A stretch of 64,000 nucleotides of DNA from Tubiluchus corallicola (lineage: Eukaryota; Priapulida; Priapulimorpha; Priapulimorphida; Tubiluchidae): NCBI GenBank assembly GCA_030141605.1, contig JAQGDQ010000371.1, forward strand, positions 1 through 64,000, in the 5' to 3' direction. Every line of letters begins with the position of its first letter. The stretch's first letter is position 1. Below, piece after piece: positions 9,600 through 21,089 of this stretch. The position numbers were made by a program, and so were the translations under genes. The notes under the pieces were generated by a model. It saw only the letters and a list, made by a program, of their open reading frames with translations. It had not been told where the DNA came from and did not search any database.

Positions 9600-12500
9600 T
9601 CTACCGGCTTGAGAGCAATTTTACGCAATTATGTACGCTGACTGCTAAGGACGTTGTATCGTATCATATTTGTTCTGAATGCAGCGCATTGAATTCCGTG
9701 CAAAGAATGCATGTGCATAAACAGTCGTAAAAAGAACACGCAACACAATGGGCATCAAACTTGCATAAAGATGGCGGAAGGGTGGGTTCGAAACACGTGC
9801 TCCCAGAACACTATAGAGCAAAGTTGGAGCTGCCTCAAATAGTAAACCAGATACACAAGTTTAATATGTAAAACGAAATGGCATAAAAATGATTTGTGTG
9901 AATTCCTACGTAGGACGTATAGAGGATAAGGAATTTCTGTCAAAATTGGAAAAAGGGGAGGTTTTCCCTTTTTTACAGTTAAATTTGAACATAGTTTTTG
10001 CTAACACCCCACGATAAACCGCTTTACTATTGTCGTTTTAGTGTAAAAGAATTGTTATGAATTTGAATTTATGAATTTATTCCACAGCAACATATCAACA
10101 TGCATACAAATTATTATTACATTATAAAATAAAATAAACGAGTCACTGTGAGGAGGAGGAAGGAGAATTATGCTTTCGAGTCCTCCCCCATATAAGTGGA
10201 ACAATTGACAATTAACATTACATGGTATTTTCATCAGTTATAACGTACATTAGAACAAAATAAGTTTTGTTAGCAACTTAAGATCAGGATGAGTAAAATT
10301 GTGAGTTAATTATACCGTTGTAGTAAGTAATTCTTTCATGCTTTTTTAAATTGATAAAGATTAAGAGTTTCAATTTCACGCGGAACTGACGACCATATTT
10401 TGATAGCATTATATTATGATGACTGTTTCATTATATTTGTTTTTGGAAGAGGGAGTACATAGTTTCCGACTGAATATCTTGTGTAATGATCATGTTGATT
10501 TGAAACTGGACTAAAGTATGACTGAAAAGCTGGTGGAAGTAGTGAATTATGATATTGATACATGAAATGAAGAAAAATACATGAAACATTTTTAGAATGT
10601 TTTAAATAAAAATGATCTTGCAATGAGCAAATGCTACGAAATGTTTATAAGAAAATCTCAAACTCAGAAAAATTTGTAGTTTTGGTGCACAACTTGCACT
10701 AAATAATTATTTATACTGTTAATGTCAAGATCGTTATTAATGATGCTGAATTGATTGGCCAGTTATAAGAGATTCATTTCGGACTGTCATGATCGATGGG
10801 GAATACAGTACTTTGGTGGTCATGGTACATGCCGAAGTTAATAGTAAGCATAAGATTCATAGTTCAAATCCAGGCTGTGTTCCACTTTTTCACATTTCGG
10901 GTTTTACAAGTTTAATTTTTAATTTAATTAACTATGTGTATCTACCATCAATGGGCATGGTATTGTTCTTTTATGAACACGTAACTACGAAAAAAAAACG
11001 TAAAAAAAATTCGAGCATGCGTACTCAGGAGTTCTCAAATAACACGCAGAAAGAGTCCAGGGGTTTCTTATTTCAAAACATGCTTCTTGGGCTAACAGGT
11101 TAGTATAATCATATTTTCTTTGTTATATTGTGCACTATACATGCACACTCATGATACAATAATACAGTCCATTAAATTTTGATCTGCTACCCTGCTGGCA
11201 GAAGAAGAAGAAGAAGAAGAAGACGGCCCAAATTATCATACTACACACACTGTGGTATGCAAATGTAGAGGTTTGCAAAAATATACCAAAAAGTTCTTTA
11301 CCAACTTGATATAATATGATCATAATTTATTCTTAACGTCACAGCATCAAGTCCTTATCTTCATTTTGGCTCATTAAAAGTAACAAACAAAATCGAAATA
11401 AAGGCCCGAAATTTTTAAACGCACATTTGGAAATCTGTATTAATCTTCCACGTCTAACACAGCCCTACGACCTGCAGGTGGTTCCAGTTGGGAGGTTACG
11501 ACGTAATTTATGACCATGCCCTTTTGTGTACGTCACCCACCCCCCGATTTACAGGTACGCATGAGAAATTAACTCTTGCCCGCTACGCGACCCAGGTAAC
11601 AAAATTGCCATTTAAAATAATGCATTACTCAGATAAAAACGATATAGCAAACGCAATATCTAGGCGCATTGGTCAATGACCAAGCCACTGCTGGGCTGAG
11701 AGTGACCAAGCATGCAGAACCGCTGTAATATCAGGGTCATTAAATCAGATATATCATAAACACTTGTTTCTTAGGTCATCGACAGAGTTGCGATCGTCTT
11801 AACGATGCGCATCCGATTTGTCTTGCAAATTTGTAAACACATCGTAATTATAAGCTAAGTAAACATTTCAAACAAAGAGTCAGTCGTGCATTACTATGCA
11901 TCTCATCGTGAGCGAGGCAGCATGAATAAACCAACTCGCAAATAATGCCAATCCCCACAAAAATATTTCTCGAAGTTTAGTAGGATGTAATTTCGAGTTT
12001 TGATTAATCAGAAAATTATCTGTAATACATTTACCCAGACATTTCTTCAGCTTTGAGCCTCTGAGTTTCCAGACAGACTTATCACACGAAACAGGGAATA
12101 GGAAATAGTTGGCTAGTATTCATAGCTTTATTAGTACTTTTACAATTAGAATAAATTTCAGTTGTAGACATAGACGTAGAACATTTATTTTCTCCAATAT
12201 AGAGTTTTACAGCAAAAGTTTGTCAAATATTAAGTAATTATAATCATGCAGCAGGGCAGGGAAGGAACATAGGGTCATTTAGTCTCCTGCCCTTTCTTAT
12301 AAATACTTAATAGATTAAAAATAAACGGTGAAGCTGCAGATAACAAAAAATAAGAAAAAAAATAGTAGAAATGCTACAAATTATCAAAAAATAACTGAAA
12401 ACAAAAAATAATAAAGCTAAATACATAAATTTAAACAAAACAATGCAATTATTCAGTAATTAGGATTATTATATGTAGTAGTAGTAGTAGTAGTAGTAGT

Positions 12501-12600
12501 AGTATTAAAGTAGTAGTTTCAAATCGGGTCTTATTAACAGGGGAATTTGACCATGGTTAGCGTGAGTAAAGTTAAAAATTAAGAGTATGGAAAAAAATAA
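9600..12600. other. Gene-poor intergenic stretch
   Basis: No exon with convincing splice sites. It contains LINE-tail-like minus-strand T-rich ends (TTTATTCCACAG near 10078, TTTATTTTCTCC near 12184), a (GAA)n run at 11201-11222, a degenerate tRNA-like box B (AGTTCAAATCC near 10860) and a (GTA)n run at 12474-12504. Confidence 0.5.
12474..12504. repeat. (GTA)n microsatellite
   Basis: About ten GTA triplets in a row with no interruption. Confidence 0.95.
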
Positions 12601-12605
12601 GCATG

Positions 12606-12964
12606 AAAAAAGACTGTCATATAGAAAAATTCATGAGAAAAACACAGTTTTTGTGTAGTTGTTTTACACAGTAAATGTTTATGTAAGTTATAGGGGAGGG
12701 TGTTTATGTAAGTTATAGGGGAGGTGCAGGAAAACAATGGTGACGGCAAACGTCACTAGACAAAGTTGTATGCAAATGATGTAGACATAGTATAATGATT
12801 GTTTGTGTGACAAGAACATTTGCATACAACTTTGTCTAGTGACGTTTGCTGTCACCATTGTTTTCCTGCGCCTCCCCTATAACTTACATAAACATTTACC
12901 GTGTAAAACAACTACACAAAAACTGTGTTTTTCTCATGAATTTTTCTATATGACAGTCTTTTTT
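12606..12964. mobile_element. Fold-back MITE, ~360 bp, arms ~160 bp
   Basis: The left arm starts AAAAAAGACTGTCATATAG and the right arm ends CTATATGACAGTCTTTTTT. The arms pair almost perfectly along their whole length, apart from a tandem duplication of a TTTATGTAAGTTATAGGGG block in the left arm. The loop is about 40 nt around 12778-12820. No target duplication is certain. High arm identity implies recent insertion or arm conversion. The right end abuts LINE-derived sequence. Confidence 0.85.
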
Positions 12965-13640
12965 AGTTTAGTTTAATTTAAACTTTATTTATTTATAGTG
13001 TATTTACAAAACAGACCGAGTCTGATACAGGTATCTCTACGGTGCAAGTGCTAATAAAAGATTAATGGACATCACAACTAATAATTATCACACTCAATTT
13101 CATAAAACATTCAACTACAGTCAACAGATGGGGATTAGACGTGCATACACGCACAGTATAAACACAATATTTTAATAACGACAGTAATAATAAAAATACA
13201 TTTACAAAGTAAGTTAGCTGATTAATCATATAACATTAAATTCTATTGTATTGTAAAGCGAAAGGTTGATTTAATAAACTGCTGTAATAAACTATGGATA
13301 TTAAAACAAGATGGGGGACCAGTTTTGAATTTTTCTAATATGTTTCTGTATAGGACTACAGGATTAAGATTTCGTTAAGGATTCGCGTGTTACAATCTGG
13401 TGGTCGAGTAGGTCGTCTAATAAAACCGTTCTAGCTCTGTCATATTTTACGCATTCGAAAAAGTAATGGAAAGAACTTTCTATAAAATCACCGCAGATAC
13501 ATTTGGGGTCAATTATGCTTCTAATAAAAAAGTCACCTTTTAACAGAGAAAAATTTGTAATGCATCCATTTGTGAATATTTCGTTAGCTCGATCATTACG
13601 TATCGAGGACATAATATTTTTGCGGGAAGATTCCAAAAGG
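12965..13640 (-). mobile_element. LINE fragment: end of the ORF and 3' UTR
   Basis: On the minus strand, 13364-13636 encodes a C-terminal LINE polyprotein segment with the pattern CICGDFIESSFHYFFEC followed by KYDRARTVLLDDLLD and a stop. The C-x-C-G...H-(x3)-C motif with YDRAR is characteristic of the region after the reverse transcriptase in many non-LTR elements. The following 3' UTR ends in AAATAAATAAAGTTTAAATT at 12965-13005. It is 5'-truncated. A related fragment lies in the opposite orientation at 14036-14157. Confidence 0.75.
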
Positions 13641-13669
13641 GAAGTGTTTTGTTTTTGAACGTTTTACAA

Positions 13670-13800
13670 GGTCAGAGGCGAGGACTTAGGACAATGAAAG
13701 AATTAGGAGATCTATATTGAACTGCTGGTGGCGCCTCGCCACCCGGGGGTGGTTCGGTCCTGCAGGTACGGAAGCGGAGCAACCTAATAAAGATTTCCAC
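13670..13800. other. GC-rich patch between LINE fragments
   Basis: A GC-rich island around GGCGCCTCGCCACCCGGG and GGTTCGGTCCTGCAGG, next to AATAAAGATTT. It is probably transposon-derived sequence between the two LINE fragments. No gene recognised. Confidence 0.3.
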
Positions 13801-14035
13801 ATGACCACAATTAAACAAAGATGAATTAAATAATGACTATTGTGTTGCTCACTAACTTGAAAGAGATTTAAATATTTGAAGACCTAAACTAACTGTGACA
13901 AGATTTTAGACAAATTGATGAAAAGCAGAACAAAGAAATAAAGTGGAGAGACTGGTACCTAACTTTCCATATAGCGAGTAGTAAGAGAGCTCTAAGTCTG
14001 ATGGAGGAAACACAAGCACAAGAAATACCAACTCT

Positions 14036-14157
14036 GCACGACCCGATTACCACTCCAAACTACAGCAGGTTTTTACCCAAAGTTCTTACTGTTACATTTT
14101 CGAATGTGTAACAAATGACAGAGCTAGAACGGCATTATTAGACGACCTACTCGACTT
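14036..14157 (+). pseudogene. Second, decayed LINE ORF fragment
   Basis: Reads as a diverged copy of the LINE C-terminal segment at 13364-13636: YIFECV, a short gap, then NDRARTALLDDLLD. It is interrupted upstream and cut off right after DLLD (14155). It lies on the plus strand, so the two fragments face opposite ways about 400 bp apart. Confidence 0.65.
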
Positions 14158-16041
14158 GAGTTTAAATTTCGAATTTTCCTCGGCATAATTAGATTCTACT
14201 TGATTTGATAAAAGAAAAACATTCTCATAGCAACTGCCCTGTTAACCTTTAAACTTACTAAAAAACAAACAGAAAAAACCTGAACCGCCTCTTCAAACGT
14301 CAAAAGACCCGCCCCCGGGGCCCACCCATAATGTTAAAATGGAAATCATGATTAAATAACAGCGATGTTTGGGTATAAGTAAAGCTTTCCTGGCGCCTTC
14401 GAGGTTTAAGTAAACATCAAAAAAATCAATTTTATTTTCCCACAAAAAATTACAAGCAAAGTTGTACGGCAAATCTGCAGGACGCAACATGAAGACACGA
14501 ACAAGGGACAAAGCTGCGAAAATTCAACATTTAAGTTATAATTTTAGAATAAAAGCAAAGTATTTCAGAAAGCAAGGACCTGAAGTCGACAAAATAACAT
14601 CAAGCAGTCGCAACAATGTTAATAAACTGTAATTTTACAACCATTAAGCCAATTTATTATTTAAGCTTAAACATTAACCGTTAATGCTCGAATGCTCACG
14701 TTTTATTCTCGAATTATCTTTGCTAGTTTGCTAAGAATGCAGTAATGGACACCTTTGTAATAGATTAGGGTGTTTGACATTACTATAATACACCTGCTTA
14801 ATTTAGTTATAGACGAACAGGTGGTGGTTAGCTCTAATTCGAATGAATGACAGAAAGCTCCCTCTATTTTGCTAAATCGTTGTTGTTTATATTTGTCGCA
14901 GACGTCTGGATATAAATTCTCATAAGGCCACGACTTCTCTGATGACCACATTATGCTTCTTGTCTTCTCTTTTAGCGTGTTGTGTGTTTCTGTTCGTGTT
15001 AGTGTACACGAATGTTTGTCCTTGTCATGTATTCATTAGGTGGAGAATGTTATGCCAAGATCAGCAGTAATTTTTCTGCTTATGCAGTGACCCAATAAAG
15101 AAAATATTTAGCGGAGTTGACTCTCTTCATTTTTACACGAAACTAATGAGAAGTTGCATAAAAATATGGGGAGCAAACAGCGTCTACAATGGACAGAATT
15201 CTTCATGCGAACGCGAAAAAGCAGAAACGCTGAATAATTCTTAGCAGAATGGTGAATAAAAATGTTCTAGAATAAATAATCTTATTGACAAAATATACGA
15301 AGATGAACAATCGAAATCACCGCCCTGGCCCGACGCGACATTCCACGACCAGTTTTTATAGCCGAAAATGGATAAAAACATGAGATGTCACAGGAAAAAG
15401 AGTTAAAGGCCTGTCTGTAAAAAACCTGTTTGGTTGCTTAGCCTTTATTTTCCCTAACTGGCTTATGTATGTATCTGGGGTCATTTGGCAGTGAAATTAC
15501 AGACGGAATTTTTTTCCTGTTTGATGGAGTCTACAGGGGGAAATTGGAGGGTGACCGGATCCATTCCAATCACACAGGGATGCGGTCCCAATAAATAATT
15601 TAGTTTGACAACTTAGTAGACAATTTGTAAGATAATTTTATTCAGATGTCTAGGCCGGGATACCTGACCTATTCCGTTGGTTTGTTATGTTATGATAACG
15701 TATCGTGAAGTCTTCCCAAGATCTGAAATTTCAAATTTTCACTTACACGTGACTCATTATGGATACGCCACGTCCTTATCGACGAAACAGTGTTTTGGCT
15801 AGTATATATTATAGGAATCGTGACACTTTCTTTGCAATTGTGATAAATTACGCACTGTCAAGCGCTTACAAACTTGTGTTGCTGTGAAAAGAAATTACCA
15901 TCAACGGAATTTCAATTTTTTTCTTTGCTCACAAGGATAATTGCAAAACGTTGGGGTTTTACTTGCATTCCTCATTCGTCGCGCATAATGTGAATTTGCC
16001 AAAAGTAACGAATTTTTAGTGTAGGTAAACATACATATAAA
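14158..16041. other. No gene found
   Basis: AT-rich intergenic sequence without convincing exons or delimited repeats. A minus-strand open stretch at 14703-14951 lacks splice or homology support. Confidence 0.4.
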
Positions 16042-16528
16042 TACCGTATTTTCCCATGTATAAGAGACCCTTGTGTATAAGAGACCCCTTCAATTTTTAG
16101 GCAAAAATTCTGGAAAAAAGTTTTTTGGTAATGAATAACTTTATTCATCATAGAAATCATTAAATTCCTCATCACTCTCATCAAAAATATCAACTGGAGT
16201 CAGACCTTCAGCAATTCCAGCCAGTTCATCATCAGAGGAGTCACTCTGCTCAAAAATGGCATTGTCCTCTTTTGACATTTAAAAAAATAATAACTTACCC
16301 GGTACATTAATTTTATCATTAGAATTTAGCCATGGAGAAGATTTATTGAAAGGAAACTATAATTATTCGAAATAAAACAGTTGTAGAGCACTTATTTCTT
16401 TAAAATCATTAGTGTCACAATTTATGCATCTTATTGAAAAGACTTACTCCCATGTATAAGAGACCCCCTATTTTTAAAGTGAAAATTCTGAGCAAAAAGG
16501 GGTCTCTTATACACGGGAAAATACGGTA
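16042..16528. mobile_element. TA-flanked DNA transposon derivative, 487 bp, with transposase tail
   Basis: The ends read CCGTATTTTCCCATGTATAAG on the left and its near-exact complement on the right (GTATACACGGG-type variant, ending AAAATACGG), flanked on both sides by TA. A second internal copy of the terminal motif lies at about 16445-16475. Inside is the 3' end of a transposase frame on the minus strand (16141-16278). TA target sites and these termini suggest a Tc1/mariner-pogo-like family. The element looks like an internal-deletion derivative. Confidence 0.8.
16141..16278 (-). pseudogene. C-terminal tail of a DNA transposase
   Basis: A 45-codon frame opens at an ATG (MSKEDNAIFEQ), continues into the acidic run SDSSDDELAGIAEGL and ends DEEFNDFYDE-stop. 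An AATAAA overlaps the stop. Acidic tails rich in SDDE/D-E-F are common at the C-terminus of pogo/Tigger-like DDE transposases. No catalytic domain is present. The frame sits centrally in the TA-flanked element, so it is a remnant of the parent element rather than a host gene. Confidence 0.6.
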
Positions 16529-16559
16529 GTTTAGTTCACACGCCATGTTTCGCTGCGTG

Positions 16560-16672
16560 CTTTAATTCCTTTAGGTCTATATCTTAGCATTTTAAGTTGT
16601 ATAGTAATTCTGCCTGTATCAAATAATCAATAAACTTATCATTATTACTATTATTATTAAAACACATAGAAG
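16560..16672 (+). mobile_element. Probable LINE or retroposed 3' tail
   Basis: TCAAATAATCAATAAACTTATC followed by an (ATT)n run resembles the tail at 3574-3675 in ending with a polyadenylation-like signal plus ATT repeats. No coding part is attached. Confidence 0.35.
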
Positions 16673-16679
16673 AACATGA

Positions 16680-17730
16680 AACTAATTCACATAGACACTT
16701 CGTATTATTTTCGTTGCATTAAGTAGTTCCGCTTCTACGGTTTTTCAAGTCAAATTAATTAATCCGAAAATGTTGTAATAATTTATCTTAATCTGTTGCT
16801 TTTCATTTTATCTATACAACTCCTTTCGAGCGTGGATTAAGTAAACCTGCGCGCTTTGTAAACCAGTACGCTTTGAAGTCAAACCATACTCTCCTAGTTT
16901 AATAATTGGACTGCTACTCTGGTGGCAGAACATTTTAGGTTAGCCAGCTGATCTATGAAATACCAACGATAGGCCTGTATATATGCGCATGTCGCACGCG
17001 GAATGTGCGGTGAATATACGTGCGGATGACGCAGCGAAAGTAGTTCCACAATGCGGTACGAAAGATGGATATTCCGAAATAAAAATCAATAAAAACTGTC
17101 CGCACTTATTCCTTTAGTTGTGACAGTTATTTTAAATTTGCCAGATCAACCGCACCAATTCCCGCTATCGCACATCCGTGACTCATGTAAACGAACCTTA
17201 ATACTACTATATAATACTAATACTAATATTAATAATAATAATATAGATACTAATGCTAATACTTAATAATAAAACACTATATGCAATATATTACAATATT
17301 CTTTATTTGCCATAGAACTGCATTACAATAAAATGAAAATCTTCCAGTATTAAAAATATTTGTACACATTACGAGACACTGCTAAAGGCAAATGCGTCCA
17401 GTACAAAACGAATTACTGCTAGTGCACAAAAATGAAACCAAAATGAATAATTCGATACACAGATTCACACACACACATAGGTACAATAGGTACATAATAC
17501 AATGCACTGGCACAATACGATACAATAGTAAAACACATAAACGTAGGACAAAAAATTACATCAAATTATCTTGATACACTCATTGACGAACGAACAAAGG
17601 CCGACACAACTTCAAAAATCCATCTTATGATTAGTTTCAAATCATGTAGTAAAATTTCAGTACTTTTTGTTCGGCTAGGAGTCTATTTACTTTCATTTTT
17701 ATATATCTAAATGATATATTGGATATATAT
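16680..17730. other. No gene found
   Basis: AT-rich, with TAA/TAC microsatellite-like DNA at 17200-17270 and a T-rich LINE-tail-like end (CTTTATTTGCC) near 17300. No supported exon. Confidence 0.4.
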
Positions 17731-17735
17731 ATATA

Positions 17736-17840
17736 TCCAATTTTACCTTCCTAGTTCCCATTTACAGTTTAGTTTACGTAAAGATTTTTACCTATATATA
17801 AAATAAACTGCAAATGGGAACTAGCAGGGAAGAAATTGGA
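17736..17840. mobile_element. Small fold-back MITE, 105 bp
   Basis: The outer ends are TCCAATTTTACC and, in complement, TCCAATTTCTTCC. Both arms contain CTAGTTCCCATTT followed by CAGTTTA. The loop is about 30 nt. Immediately left is a separate perfect AT palindrome, TGGATATATATATATATCCA. Confidence 0.75.
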
Positions 17841-18175
17841 CGTAAGAGCTAGCTCACAGGATTTGTATGCTACTACTTCACTCATTTTTGCCAATAGAGA
17901 ACACTTCGGTCCTGCTGTGGTTTTTAGATACTAATACACAGCTGCTGTTAAGTTCAGAAGTATCTCGCTGGCTTAGATACCAGTTACAATGAAGTCATAA
18001 TAAATGGCCATCTTTTACACTGCTGAAAATTTTCAACAGAAGGTTTTGAATAGTTTGACAGGCCAATTTTATAGGACGGGAACTATCGTAGAGCAGTGTA
18101 TGACATTTTACACTGAAATGCTTCTCCCAAAGTGTTTTTGCTACAATTCTTATTTTCACTCTTGTATGTTTGACC

Positions 18176-18220
18176 ACTTAAATGCCTGAAAGCAAGATAG
18201 TGAGATACAAGGAGTGTTAA
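18176..18220. repeat. Flank motif repeated on the other side of the T2-like element (left copy)
   Basis: TGCCTGAAAGCAAGATAGTG and TACAAGGAGTGTTAA recur in diverged form at 18770-18816 (TGCCGGAAAGTGAGATAATG, TACAAGGAAGTGTTAA) in the same orientation. Confidence 0.6.
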
Positions 18221-18745
18221 AGGAAAACCGGACGATTGTGTAAACATTAGTTCAGGAATAAAGAATGCTCTGAATATTGAAAACTACAATAGCTTTTGTT
18301 AAATCAAAGCTTAGATTAAATAATAATTACTTCGGATACTCAAATTTTGTTAAACTTTCAAAGCTACGCGCGGCTCAGTAAATCTAGTAAGATTGGCAAC
18401 GGCGCCTTTTTGTCACATTCACGTGGCCGACAAATAGAAGGCGGTTCTGTGATAACCATGATCATGAACTGCAGTGTTAGTTTCTGACGTCTTTTGACGT
18501 AAAGGTCACTTTCGTGACATCACACGTTTACGCAGCAACACTTACGCAAAAGTGCTTGACGCGTAAGGGAAGATACCTGCCATTGCACAAACTGTGATTA
18601 GTTTCTGACGTACGCGATAGCATTAACTTTCTAAGCTAATTATTCAAATATAAGAAACAATTGCTAACTTTTATAGGCAAGAAAATGTATATTTTGGACA
18701 GTAAATTAAAATGGGATTGAGTCTAAACAATCGTAGGGTTTTCCT
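18221..18745. mobile_element. T2/Kolobok-like TTAA MITE, 525 bp
   Basis: Both flanks are TTAA (18217-18220 and 18746-18749). The left end is AGGAAAACCGGACGATTGT and the right end, complemented, is AGGAAAACCCTACGATTGT, so the terminal inverted repeat is about 19 bp with 3 mismatches. TTAA duplication plus a TTAAAGG start is the signature known from T2 MITEs and Kolobok transposons. The interior is CpG-rich with repeated GTTTCTGACGT motifs and has no transposase. Confidence 0.8.
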
Positions 18746-18769
18746 TTAAGCTTTTAGACACTTCTTATA

Positions 18770-18816
18770 TGCCGGAAAGTGAGATAATGAAGTACAAGGA
18801 AGTGTTAAGGTTAAGA
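18770..18816. repeat. Flank motif repeated (right copy)
   Basis: Diverged direct copy of 18176-18220, about 595 bp away and outside the TTAA element. It suggests the element inserted into one unit of an older tandem duplication. Confidence 0.6.
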
Positions 18817-18819
18817 GAC

Positions 18820-20450
18820 TCTGGATTGAGAGTCTAAGCCTGTTTAACCCCGCATAGATTTGTGTTGATAATTAGTCAACTGGTTGGCACCTTAACCAAA
18901 ACAGACAAATACAGCTTTGTTGGAAAATCACTAAATTACGGGTCAGTGTCGAGTTAAAATTACTGACTGCTGCTAATCTGCACACATGCACTTTATTTGA
19001 ATACTATGCACAAAAACGTCAGTAATTGCTGTCTGGACTATAGAGACGTGTTTGGTTCATGGCTATAATTATGCTAAATCTATACAGAGCACATGTACGA
19101 AAATAATGCGCTAAAATACCTTCCTGTAGATTCTAGCGTTTTAAATCAGGCGCTATTATAATCACCAGGCAAAAGAGTGGTATTTTTAAGGAAATTACAG
19201 ACTGAAGCTAAAGAAAAAAGTAGATGCGTCTGCACCTCTATATTTAGTAAACTGCTCGTGTTAAAAGCTAACTGGTGTATACGGATTTTATTTAATTAAT
19301 ATAAAAACTTACATATTACAAGAAACCCATAATGGCTCTCAAATTTCTGATTAACAGGGATTCAGCAAAGCCGCAACTTTCCGAAAAGAATGCCAAAAAT
19401 TATGCAAAATAAATTATATAAGTTTACGTCTTGACTGAAGCGCCTGTTGCGCGTAAAATGAATTACATGCCGTCTTGTTAATTAACATAAAAATCTCTTT
19501 ATCTCATACACTATAATCATTGTCGCTACCGATTTACGGTTAACTAACTTTAACACAACATTAAAGGAAAAAAAATTGAAAAATACTAATAATTATTTAC
19601 GATTAATTTTTAACGTGGTTTTGATGGTTTGTGTAAGGAGAATTTTGGCTTAAACAGCAATTCCATCAATGTAGCGAGCCAACAGTGACCACTACAAACC
19701 ACGCCATAATCTAAAAGTCTTATACATAATGCTTTTGTATAGACTTATGCCAGAACTGCCTCATAGCCTAATATGTTTCATTCTTATAAATTTATAAAGT
19801 GTGTATATGAGTCGTTCCTGTTGTACTGTTACCTCACTAGTCTGTGCTGTTACCTAGTCATTCCTGTTATTGCCCAAAATTTCTCTATAGTTCTGAAACA
19901 GAATCTTCTTCATTTCAGAATCATCGACTGAGCAGTGAAGTGTCACATCTAATTCATTTTTATAACCATTACATTTCTACAATGTGATGTTTTCATCCTT
20001 CCTCGTAAATGAGCTGCGTCCATTCGAGATGCATGTCAGATGCAAACACTGCCCAACAAACGTGAAAACCAGTTCAACGTATAAAAAGATTGCATTTGTA
20101 TAAAAATTTGAGCAGATATTTATAGCAAGGGACAAAAAATATATTTTAGAAGACCATTGGTTTATGACACTGCTTGATGTTCATAGGTTGTATTGCACAC
20201 CTTTTGTCTGTAACAGTAATGACAAAAGTAATTATTCAGATAACTTTAAAATGGTCATAGTAAATTTTTACAAGTGTTTTAAGCTCTGTCAGTATCCTTT
20301 TTGTATACAAGTGGACCTTATTAATAACATGGAAAATAACTTTAAGAACATCTTTCCAGTCATTTAGCAGATTTTTTTTCACATCTGTTTTGCACGTTCT
20401 GTAGAGAATGACCCAAATAAGCTTATATAAGAGCGAATTCATCTTAGGTA
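18820..20450. other. No gene found
   Basis: AT-rich intergenic sequence. I see no convincing splice-bounded exon and no delimited repeat. Confidence 0.4.
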
Positions 20451-20483
20451 TTGTTTTCCTCTCCTACAGTTCCAATCCTTCCC

Positions 20484-20493
20484 GCGCATGCGC
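20484..20493. promoter_or_regulatory. NRF1-type palindrome
   Basis: GCGCATGCGC is the exact NRF1 consensus core. A partial copy (ACGCATGCGCA) occurs near 21546. The first site lies just after an excellent acceptor-like TTTTCCTCTCCTACAG (ending 20469). A single 10-bp site is weak evidence without expression data. Confidence 0.3.
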
Positions 20494-20989
20494 AGTCACA
20501 AACACTCGCACATGAAAGAATAAAGCAATTCAAACAAATTCGCTGGTTGATCGGCAATGCAAAATTCAGCCAGGTTGTTTACCGACTTAACCCGATCCGA
20601 CTGCAGAACCTGTTATCAACGGTAATTACTTCTGATTCGAAAATTTTTATTCATTCGATCAATCTGCGCCATAATGAATCCATTATGCTAGAATTTAATT
20701 TCTTCTGCATAAAGCTTGCTTCTGACTGGTTTTAATACTTCTCTTCTTTGTAGCAAGAGACACAATAGATCTCCTCTATTACTCATGCAAGCAAAAAATC
20801 TTGGCCGTTGACTTGATCTAAATCTGAGTTTAGTATTTACGTACAAATGTAAACCGAATTAAACGCATAGAAATTCTCGATACAGCTGTTATTAAACGTT
20901 AAGCTGTAACGGAACGAATGACGAGAAGGTAGCGATTCACTCTGTTCACGAAAACAAAGTTTTAACACATTCCGACTTTTATTCATTAA

Positions 20990-21080
20990 TTCAATTCAAT
21001 TCACTTTTATTCCAGACCTAAAATCCATATAAAAATACACATGCAAGCTAAATATAATATATATAAGACATTACGACTAC
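20990..21080 (-). mobile_element. LINE-type 3' end with (GAATT)n tail
   Basis: On the minus strand the sequence ends GGAATAAAAGTGAATTGAATTGAATT, i.e. a polyadenylation signal followed by GAATT repeats. The insertion at 41757-41830 has the same kind of end. The upstream body is non-coding. Confidence 0.4.
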
Positions 21081-21089
21081 ACATTAAAA

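Noticed and set aside
13670-13790. rRNA or snRNA-like GC-rich block
   Set aside because: No match to the conserved cores of known RNAs that I can recognise; its place between LINE fragments makes a transposon origin more likely.
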